A stretch of 64,000 nt of DNA from assembly GCA_009829735.1 (NCBI GenBank), contig CM020618.1, forward strand, positions 22,801,346 through 22,865,345, read 5' to 3'. Positions 1 to 7,438 of the stretch are shown here, one piece after another. Origin of the DNA: Pyropia yezoensis. Taxonomy: Eukaryota > Rhodophyta > Bangiophyceae > Bangiales > Bangiaceae. The notes under the pieces are model-generated. The model saw only the letters and a list, made by a program, of their open reading frames with translations, was not told the origin of the DNA and did not search any database. The first letter of the stretch is position 1; the number at the start of each line of letters is the position of its first letter. Both the position numbers and the translations under genes were made by a program.

Positions 1-805
1 TTCTAGTGGTGTGGTGTCAACGTGCAGCAGCCGCAGGGGGCCAGCTTGGGGGTGTGGGGCTCGCCGTGGGTGTGCTACTGGCCACGGAGATCCTGCACCT
101 TCCGTGAGAACGGACTTCAGTCCTTTAGCACGCAATCAGTTGTATACTTATCTAGAGTAACTTAGTTTACAATAATTATGTACATAATGCAAGGGGGCCG
201 GAAGCGCCTGTGATTTATACGAGAACAGTTGTGTCCTGTATTTTGGCCATACGCGAGCAAGTTCAATCAGGTTATGGAGTGTCCGGCCCTCCTGCTCGGG
301 AAAGATTGCAGGGATGGCTCGTGTGCCGGGAACCTCCTGGAACTAAGTCTTCACACCACTTGCTTTGTGGCCACGGCTAGGCCCATCGCGACCGACAGCG
401 GCTGCAGGTGATGTCCTGTCCCCACTTCCGTCCACGGAGGGAAAGCCAGCAGTAGATCCAGGGCGATCGCTCGGTTGGTTGGCAGACATATTGAGGGAGC
501 CCAAGAAGCTCGCTCGTGTCACGTCGCACCCGTCCTTCCCCGACACACCTCCACCGTGCCTTCCTGGTGTGCAAGGAACTTTAGAGCAAGCGCCGTCAGA
601 TTGGGAGGTGCCGGTGGGGAGTCATGAGGGATCGTGCGAAGAGGATGGGCGGGCAAGCGGGTGGTTCGGTGGGTCGGGGATGCGATGGGGGGCGTGGGCG
701 CGGTGGTGGGTGGGGTGGAGTGGGCGCCCGCGGGTCGCACCAGTGTTTCCACTTGGCCATCACATAACCGGTGCCTTCCATAAGTATGCTGGAACCCTCC
801 CTGCA
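1..805. other. Left flank, no supported gene
   Basis: Mixed-composition flank of family A copy 1. Positions 120-200 are AT-rich and 590-740 are G-rich on the plus strand. Several overlapping reading frames are open, but none shows a recognisable motif or is clearly better than its antisense shadow. The last five bases before the LTR (GGTCC, 806-810) are the target-site duplication of the neighbouring element. Confidence 0.5.
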
Positions 806-810
806 GGTCC

Positions 811-1279
811 TGTGGCAAAAACCACTAGCACACACGGCATCCAAGTTGGGGCGGTGTGCTAGGGCTGCCTCCCGTGTCGGGGGAACCGGAAGAAGTGCAA
901 GTCGCACACACTCTGTCCCTGTTGTGGGGCAAACCCCCCACGGACAAACAAGAGGATGGTGTGTGGTCCAACAGTTTCTTGGTCGGGACGGGGACGCAGG
1001 GCCAAGCCCCGCTGTCCCTCCCCTTATCCCCCCAGGGTCCCCTCAGAATCTCGCCACTCAGAATCTCCCACCCCAGCACCTGCCCACCGGGCCACACGAA
1101 AATTCAAGACGATAAATGCAGAAAACCCTCAAATCCAAGTTGGATTTACTACTAAGCTAACTATCCCAAACTTAGGGAATATGGACCCAAATGCAGGGGG
1201 AGGAACGGATCAGGCTAGTGGCCTGCCGCCCCTTGCATGGCACGTGTTGCCCCCCTACCTGGGGGTCAATGCTGCCACA
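811..1279 (-). repeat. Family A copy 1, left LTR (3' LTR of the minus-strand element)
   Basis: 469 bp, starting TGTGGCAAAA and ending TGCCACA. It is nearly identical to 6964-7433 and to both LTRs of copy 2. It lies upstream of the plus-strand antisense gene and could supply its promoter, but no TATA box was recognised. Confidence 0.93.
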
Positions 1280-1293
1280 CTCCCCTCTCCTCA
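1280..1293 (-). other. Polypurine tract, family A copy 1
   Basis: The plus strand reads CTCCCCTCTCCTCA directly after the left LTR, so the minus strand is a purine run abutting the LTR. This is the expected plus-strand primer for reverse transcription. The same tract follows the left LTR of copy 2. Confidence 0.7.
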
Positions 1294-1594
1294 GTTCCGA
1301 CCGACCCGGTCGGCCCTGTGAGGGGGTGCGTAAACGCACGTCTCGGCGTTGGGGGCGCGACTTGCTGTCCCCCATCGAGTACGTAACACGGATGTGGAGG
1401 CGGTCACGTTGACCGCCCCTCTCCTCAAGCTTGCCCACTCGGCAGCTTGCTCTCCTCAGTTCACACTTCACCATCACCACCACCTCCCCTTCACCATCCA
1501 CTGGGCCGCCCCACGCTGGGGAGGCCACCCGTATACCCACGATCCGAGTCCCCCTCAACTCGAGGCGGGTCTCGTGCTGCGATAGCCAGAGCGT

Positions 1595-1615
1595 CTCTCC
1601 CCAACTTGGGGAGAG
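1595..1615 (+). promoter_or_regulatory. Hairpin immediately upstream of the aORF start
   Basis: Arms CTCTCCCCAA and TTGGGGAGAG pair perfectly over 10 bp around a single-base loop (C). The stem ends two bases before the ATG at 1618. The identical structure precedes the aORF of copy 2 (47567-47587). It could affect start-codon selection or translation; that role is inferred. Confidence 0.55.
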
Positions 1616-1617
1616 CC

Positions 1618-3561
1618 ATGGCGACTCCGGGAGTGGAGACGGACTCTCTTGACGAGCGCATGGAGGACACCTCCTACGGGGCAGCACCCGCCGGGACTTC
1701 CGGCGGGGGCTCCGCGATCGCTCCGGGGGACGGGACTCCCGCGTCACCCGGCTTTGGGTTGACGGCGGGGTCTCCCCCGGAGGCGGGACAAGTTGTCCCG
1801 CGTGAGGCCTTGGGGCGGTGGTTTTACCCCGCTTGGCCTCTCTATGAGGAGGGGCTGACTGTTCTTCGCTGTGGCCGACTTGGCGCAGCGATGGGCCGGG
1901 TGTGGGACCGCCTACGGGAGAAGTATCCCCGTAGGGTCGGGTTCCCTGCCGGCTTCAGGACGGACCAGTTTGCCTTCCTGGACGATGAGGAGGTTGAGGA
2001 CGTTCAGCGTGCCAAGGCCATGGTGGACCGCGGGGGAACTATCCCGGGTCCCGGCGACTTGCCGACCTTCACGTGGGACGCTGTGGCAACTCGCCCACCG
2101 TACCTCCACGAGGCCGATCCGCACACTCATCACTTTGATGTGCGGATGGAGAAAGACTTCCGGCGAGGTCCCTACTTGGTGACCTCGGCTCAACTTGAGT
2201 TTCCTCAACAGTCTGCTGCCAGTAAGGAGCAGTACTATCCGAAGAAGCCCGAGTGGTGGCCTCAAGTTGAGGTCCCCTACGAGTTCCCGGCGTTGTTGCC
2301 ACGGTTGCTTGACCACTTCGGCTCCGTCATGTTGACGGCTGCCCCTGATCACCTGGTGTGGGCCATGTTGGCCACCCAGTGGCTCCTCGAGGTCATGTCG
2401 ACCTGGGTGTCCTGTGTTCAGCGGCGGGGGATGCTCTGCCATCTCCCCCTCCGGCTCCTCCACGGTTTGGAACAGCTCACCCCTCAGCTAGTTGCTGAGG
2501 GGTGCTCATCAGGACAACTCACTCTACTTGAGGAGATGCTCCGGCTCCATAAGTTTATCGAGTGGGAGAGCATTGAGCACAAGTTGCGCCGCCCCACTCG
2601 TGGGCCCAAGGACGATGGCGCACTTCGCCAGTTCGTGTGGGTCGCTCGTGAACTTCACGACGGCCGTGTGGTCCTACGAGAGGGGTTGGGCATCGGGGAC
2701 TACCCGTATGCCCCGGGGGTGGATCGCCACACTGCGCCACCCCCGGACAAGCCCATAGTTATGGCCGTGCCGTCCTATGATGACCATATGACTCAACCCA
2801 CTGCGGGGGCCCCAAGTCGGGGTCGCAGTTACACCCGGGTACCGCCACCTCGACGGGCCCCTCCGCTTCCTCCTGTTCCTTTCCAACCTCACGGGAACAT
2901 CCCGATCAGCGTGGCCGTGGAGTCTTCCACCCCGGTGTCCCCCAACTTGGGGGCCACCCTCCTGACGGTATACCCCAAGTTGGTGTTGCCGCCCACGCCT
3001 CTAACCTCAGAGATGATGATCACCACGTTGGTGCGCACCATTTCCTGGTTGGCCGCGTCGACCGCAACCCTACAGAGTTCCGAGACTCCTCAACTTGAGG
3101 AGCGCGTTCGTACTGCAGTGGCGACCGCGAGTTGCGAGTCGGTGGCGGAGTTTATGACAGCCGAGTTGGCTCGCATTGGGGCTATTATGCCCCAGCCAGC
3201 CCCACTTGGGCGTGGCAAACGTCGCGCGAGCCGGGCATACTCGCCTCCTCGCCGTCGTCGCCGACACTCGCGGCGCTCTCCTTCCGTATCGGAAGACGAG
3301 TTGTCTTACTCCGTTTCGGAGTCCTCTACCCCGTCGGAGACGGAGTCTATCCAGCGTCTGCGTCGCAAACTTGCGCGCAAGACCAGGCAGAAGAGTGGCC
3401 ACGGTCGGCGCCACTTGCGCGACCGTGAGGGGCGCGACGGTTCCGACTTGGAGCCGCCGCCCCCTCCAACAAGTGGAGACCGTTATCGGCGTGGGTCTCG
3501 CCGCTCGCCTCCACGTGAGGGCGAGGGCCGTGGAGTGGGAGAGTCTAGCATGCGTGCCTAG
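1618..3561 (+). CDS. Antisense ORF (aORF) protein of Ty3/gypsy family A, 647 aa, unknown function
   Basis: An intact gene lying between integrase/chromodomain and the 3' LTR, in the opposite direction to gag-pol. The start is the ATG at 1618, the first in a frame that is open further upstream; the stop is TAG. Visible parts: an acidic Gly/Ser/Pro-rich N-terminus (about 1-65); a folded-looking middle (about 65-360) with CHLP at 274-277 and HKFIEW at 311-316; a Pro-rich linker (about 370-465); a helical stretch (about 463-525); and an Arg/Ser-rich tail (about 530-635) with runs such as SPPRRRRRHSRRS that resemble a nuclear localisation or SR-type tail. Copy 2 encodes a protein of the same length with few changes, and family B has a related 816-aa protein. 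Plant Tat-lineage elements such as Grande also carry antisense ORFs here, but no similarity to those was established. I do not recognise the family. Confidence 0.85.
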   Translation: MATPGVETDSLDERMEDTSYGAAPAGTSGGGSAIAPGDGTPASPGFGLTAGSPPEAGQVVPREALGRWFYPAWPLYEEGLTVLRCGRLGAAMGRVWDRLREKYPRRVGFPAGFRTDQFAFLDDEEVEDVQRAKAMVDRGGTIPGPGDLPTFTWDAVATRPPYLHEADPHTHHFDVRMEKDFRRGPYLVTSAQLEFPQQSAASKEQYYPKKPEWWPQVEVPYEFPALLPRLLDHFGSVMLTAAPDHLVWAMLATQWLLEVMSTWVSCVQRRGMLCHLPLRLLHGLEQLTPQLVAEGCSSGQLTLLEEMLRLHKFIEWESIEHKLRRPTRGPKDDGALRQFVWVARELHDGRVVLREGLGIGDYPYAPGVDRHTAPPPDKPIVMAVPSYDDHMTQPTAGAPSRGRSYTRVPPPRRAPPLPPVPFQPHGNIPISVAVESSTPVSPNLGATLLTVYPKLVLPPTPLTSEMMITTLVRTISWLAASTATLQSSETPQLEERVRTAVATASCESVAEFMTAELARIGAIMPQPAPLGRGKRRASRAYSPPRRRRRHSRRSPSVSEDELSYSVSESSTPSETESIQRLRRKLARKTRQKSGHGRRHLRDREGRDGSDLEPPPPPTSGDRYRRGSRRSPPREGEGRGVGESSMRA

Positions 3562-3672
3562 TTGGTAGCTGCCTTTGTTGTGAGAGTGTGAGGGTTAGGG
3601 CTGTAGTTAAAAGCCACTCTGCGTACCACTTCGACTTGAAGCACTCTCTTGGCACTGTTGTTCGGCCTTCCC

Positions 3673-3873
3673 TCACGTTGAGGGAGGGCTGTTAGGGTCT
3701 ATCTCATTCCGGGCACAGTACGCCCGGACCTTCTCAGCGGGAAGGTCCTCCACATACTCCCACGTATCATCCTTGGCTTTGTAGCCAAACCAACGCACCC
3801 TCAACATGAGGCGGTCAGTGTCTTCATCCCATCCGTGGTCGATGAACTTATCGAACACGTACTCCTGCGGGCC
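3673..3873 (-). pseudogene. Chromodomain at the integrase C-terminus, cut off by an amber codon (family A copy 1)
   Basis: Continues the integrase frame after a TAG at 3874-3876. It encodes a chromodomain with the aromatic and acidic residues expected for the fold (FDKFIDHGWDEDTDRLMLRV, then WFGYKAKDDTWEYVEDLP), which in chromoviruses directs integration to particular chromatin. In copy 2 the codon at the TAG is CAG (Gln) and the chromodomain is continuous with integrase, so copy 1 carries a single C-to-T nonsense change. Readthrough is possible but nothing here shows it. Confidence 0.8.
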
Positions 3874-5287
3874 CTATTTCGCCGCAGGCAGTGAGGGGAG
3901 GCGCCACGCTTCCAAAGCACGCGCCCAAGCTGGGTCGCCTGCAGGCGGTGGTGCAACTTTGACCACGTCCTGTCCGTTCACTGTGCGGACCCCATCGTCA
4001 CTTTCGATGGTGAAGCGCCGCCCATCAGTACGAAGGACCTGGTACGGTCCCTTCGTCTGGAATACCAGCTTACCCCCAGTTGGGGTGTGCGAGTGTACCA
4101 GCACCCAGTCACCCTGCTCGGGGACATGTTTAGCATTGCGCACCTTTTTGTCAAAGGTACGCTTGTAGCGCTTTTGTGCTTTGTCCATCTCAGCCCTGAC
4201 TTTAGGGATGAGGTTTTCAAGCCTAGCGGCGAACTCCGCCTTACTCTCAGTAGGAGTAGGCGTACTGCCACCATCCTCCCTAGTTGGGAGCGACCGCCGC
4301 ACGGCAATAGACCGCACGCGACGGGGGGTCACAAAAGCGAGGGGTACTTCCCCTGTAGATGAGTGAACCTGCGAATTGTAGGCAGTAGTAAGGATAGAAA
4401 TGTATTGGTCCCACGTCTTCACGTGCTCACTCACATAGTGGCGCAGCTGCCTAACAATAGTTTTGTTGAAGCGCTCCACCTGCCCATTAGTTTGTGGGTG
4501 GTAGGGGGTGGCATAGTTTGCCTTAACCCCCAACATATCCAGCACTCCCTGAAACAGTACAGACGCAAATTGCGGTCCATTGTCCGATAGTGTACTATCT
4601 CGGATGCCATACGCGGCAACCCAGTGATCTAGGAAGGCTGACACGACCGACATGGCCGTGATCTCTGCCAGTGGGATCGCTCGCGTAAGTTTCGTGAAGC
4701 GGTCACAGATGACCAGGAGGTACTGGTTGCCCTCCTCGGTCACTGGCAGTGGCCCAAGGATGTCCATCGCCAACGCGGCGAAGGGCTCCTTGGCCGGGAA
4801 CAATAGCATAGCCGTACTAGGCCGCCGTTCCATCTGACGGTTCTGTGCCCAACTTGTGCAGGCAGCCACCCAACTGTAGATGTCCACCACCATGGACGGC
4901 CAGTAGTACCTGGTCCTCAGGGTCTGGTACAGTTTACTAGACCCCAGGTGTCCACCCGTGGGAGCGTTGTGCTCCCTCTCAAGGATACTGCCCTTGAGGG
5001 ATGCGGGGACGACAAGTTGTTCGGTCCCCTGGAATACCCCCCTCCTCATGAGGAGGCCATCGTCTCCGATGAATAACCGCGTCTCCGCCACTGTATCCAG
5101 TGTATCCCTCTGCGACTTGCAGAAGGGATCCTCGGCCTGGGCCTTCACCACATCGTCCAGGGACAGGGGCAAGTACTTCTTGTTCCCTGGCGCCTCGGGG
5201 TTCAACGCCTGACCCGAGCGCGTGACTACCCCCACGATGGGGATGTCCTCATCGACTGGGTTAGTGTCCAGCCCCTCGGTAGGTAGG
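3874..5287 (-). CDS. Integrase of family A copy 1 (pol remnant)
   Basis: Encodes the region from the RNase H-integrase linker (PTEGLDTNPVDEDIPIVG) to the integrase C-terminus. The zinc-binding N-terminus has both histidines (EREHNAPTGGHLG), but the second cysteine of the CxxC pair is Trp (CTSW); the same change is in copy 2. The catalytic core keeps D (MDILGPLPV), D (LSDNGPQF) and E (NGQVERFNK). Upstream, the frame runs straight into gag-derived sequence near 5285, so protease, RT and RNase H have been deleted. The frame is +1 relative to gag. A TAG at 3874-3876 separates it from the chromodomain. Confidence 0.85.
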
Positions 5288-6844
5288 CCGTTCCTTGGCC
5301 AACTTGGCCTGACGCTCCTGGCGTTGTTCCTCCCGCAACTTGCGGTAGGCCTCGCCTCTGCGATAGGCGAACCTGGCCAACTCGGCCAGGGTCGCCCGGG
5401 CAGTGCTATGCTCCCGGGTCTCCATCCGGACTGACCAATGGAGTCCCTCCACAAACCGACTCTTCACCACAGCTTGTGGATGAAGAAACCCACAAAGATT
5501 GTTGAGCTTACGGACTCGCTCCGCAAAGGACAACTCGTCCTCCGCCTCTTCCTGATGGGCTTGCGTAAACTCCTCGACTTGAGAAGCCAACGCTGCCTCA
5601 TCAACCATGGCTCTCAACAACCAGTTGACGAGCTCCAAATAGGACGTCACCTCCCCAGCGCCTCCACTTGAGGAGCTGGGCATGACGGACATAAGTTCTG
5701 TCCGTAGGTCGCCCTTCGTAAACTCCTGTAGCATGTAAAAAGCCATGCCTTCACTTATGGCATTGTCGTCACAGGCTTTTGTGAAACGACGTAGGAACTC
5801 AAAGACACGGAGGGGGGGAGTTCCGTCCCACTCCGCTTTGTGCCCAAAAGAATGAAGTGCATTCTTCTTGGCACGGCCCATGGCTCGGGCCTGGTCAGGA
5901 CCATACGCCACCGACTTGTTGTGGAGGGCGTAGGTCTCACAGTCAAAGATCCTCTGGTAAACCGGGTTGGCTACCTGGATCTTGGGCGGCACCTCACGTT
6001 GAGGGAACAGCCGCTGTGGCACTGGGGTAAGTTCACTCTCAGTGCCTGTCGTCCGGCGCGGCGCGCTTGGTGTAGCCGCCGGCGTTTCCGGGGGGAACTC
6101 CCCCGTGAAGGGCGTACGCCCCACCGAGTATGGTGTGGCTCCCTCGTTGGGAGTCACAGGTGTCGCCCTCAGTTCGGGGCGACCAGAGATAGGCGTAAGG
6201 GGGGATTCCCCCTGGGCCTGCGGGCTCGAAAGCCCCAATCCGGTTTGGACATTAAGGCCATCTGGCAAACTCGCCACAATCTGATTCAGAATAGTATTCG
6301 TCATCGTGACCACCAGGTCCGGCAAAGTCTGCCGCAACACATTGGTCGCCTCCCGACGGACAGTTTCCGCGAGGAGTGGATTGACGACTCCAGTTGAGTC
6401 TCGGTCCGCCTCCGGGAGTCCACCTGAGGGGTAACCACGTTCCTCAGGGGTCTCAACCGGGGGCATGGGCGCGAGCCCACCGCCGACCAACGGAGGTCCA
6501 CCGTCCTCCGAAAGCCTAGTTGGCGACGACTCCAAGCCAAAGTTGGCTCCAACCCGAGTGGAACCCGCGGGGACAGTCCTCACCCCTTGGGACGTTCCCG
6601 TTGAGTATACCACACGGTGGCCAGACTCCGGCCCACCCACATCAGAAGTGTCACCCGAGTGAACTCCCGACTGAGTCGGGGTGGCCTGTTGCCCGCCCGT
6701 ACTTCCAGTCCTGCTGGCTTGAGGGACCTCTAGTCCCTCTGCGACCCCAGGTAAACCCACCTGTGTCTCACCAGTATTCAAAGGCACTGAAGTACGTGCG
6801 TCACCCGTGTACTCCCCGGACGACGGGGGGTCCGAGCTAGCCAT
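5261..6844 (-). CDS. gag: Gag polyprotein of family A copy 1, C-terminally truncated
   Basis: The start is the ATG at 6842-6844 (MASSDPPSSGEY). The N-terminal half is Gly/Ser/Pro-rich and disordered-looking. From about residue 280 there is a capsid-like helical region (IFDCETYALHNKSVAYGPDQ onward, with VFEFLRRFTKACDDNAISEG) that closely parallels the family C capsid. The end is a basic helix (RKLREEQRQERQAKLAKE), after which the frame enters pol-derived sequence and stops. No CCHC knuckle remains, as expected if the deletion removed the nucleocapsid and everything up to integrase. The start codon is ACG in copy 2, so only copy 1 could make this product. Confidence 0.85.
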   Translation of the reverse strand: MASSDPPSSGEYTGDARTSVPLNTGETQVGLPGVAEGLEVPQASRTGSTGGQQATPTQSGVHSGDTSDVGGPESGHRVVYSTGTSQGVRTVPAGSTRVGANFGLESSPTRLSEDGGPPLVGGGLAPMPPVETPEERGYPSGGLPEADRDSTGVVNPLLAETVRREATNVLRQTLPDLVVTMTNTILNQIVASLPDGLNVQTGLGLSSPQAQGESPLTPISGRPELRATPVTPNEGATPYSVGRTPFTGEFPPETPAATPSAPRRTTGTESELTPVPQRLFPQREVPPKIQVANPVYQRIFDCETYALHNKSVAYGPDQARAMGRAKKNALHSFGHKAEWDGTPPLRVFEFLRRFTKACDDNAISEGMAFYMLQEFTKGDLRTELMSVMPSSSSGGAGEVTSYLELVNWLLRAMVDEAALASQVEEFTQAHQEEAEDELSFAERVRKLNNLCGFLHPQAVVKSRFVEGLHWSVRMETREHSTARATLAELARFAYRRGEAYRKLREEQRQERQAKLAKERPTYRGAGH

Positions 6845-6944
6845 GTTGGCTGACGATCCGTATGACACGGTCCAAGACCACCGTTCCTCTGAGACAGAGG
6901 GCCCCCTACACCCGGGTGCACCCGGAGGTAAAGTTTACCTCTGT

Positions 6945-6961
6945 CCCCTGCTGCTCCACCA
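6945..6961 (-). other. tRNA primer binding site, family A copy 1
   Basis: The minus strand reads TGGTGGAGCAGCAGGGG two bases inside the right LTR. It is complementary to a tRNA 3' end finishing in CCA. Families B and C have the same or nearly the same site. The tRNA identity cannot be fixed from this window. Confidence 0.85.
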
Positions 6962-6963
6962 AA

Positions 6964-7433
6964 TGTGGCAAAAACCACTAGCACACACGGCACCCAAGTT
7001 GGGGCGGTGTGCTAGGGCTGCCTCCCGTGTCGGGGGAACCGGAAGAAGTGCAAGTCGCACACACTCTGTCCCTGTTGTGGGGCAAACCCCCCCACGGACA
7101 AACAAGAGGATGGTGTGTGGTCCAACAGTTTCTTGGTCGGGACGGGGACGCAGGGCCAAGCCCCGCTGTCCCTCCCCTTATCCCCCCAGGGTCCCCTCAG
7201 AATCTCGCCACTCAGAATCTCCCACCCCAGCACCTGCCCACCGGGCCACACGAAAATTCAAGACGATAAATGCAGAAAACCCTCAAATCCAAGTTGGATT
7301 TACTACTAAGCTAACTATCCCAAACTTAGGGAATATGGACCCAAATGCAGGGGGAGGAACGGGTCAGGCTAGTGGCCTGCCGCCCCTTGCATGGCACGTG
7401 TTGCCCCCCTACCTGGGGGTCAATACTGCCACA
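6964..7433 (-). repeat. Family A copy 1, right LTR (5' LTR of the minus-strand element)
   Basis: 470 bp, TGTGGCA...TGCCACA. It is followed at 7434-7438 by GGTCC, matching 806-810. Confidence 0.93.
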
Positions 7434-7438
7434 GGTCC

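Larger units (their letters stand above)
811..7433 (-). mobile_element. Ty3/gypsy family A, copy 1 (LTR retrotransposon, internally deleted)
   Basis: A 6.6-kb LTR retrotransposon. The two LTRs (811-1279 and 6964-7433) begin TGTGGCA and end TGCCACA. The insertion is flanked by the 5-bp duplication GGTCC (806-810 and 7434-7438). A primer binding site lies just inside the right LTR and a polypurine tract just inside the left LTR, so transcription of gag-pol is on the minus strand. Order on the plus strand: LTR, antisense gene (1618-3561), then on the minus strand chromodomain, integrase and gag, then PBS and LTR. Protease, reverse transcriptase and RNase H are absent: gag is joined directly to the sequence just upstream of integrase near 5285. 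The LTRs differ at only about four positions by eye, which indicates a recent insertion. Confidence 0.93.
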
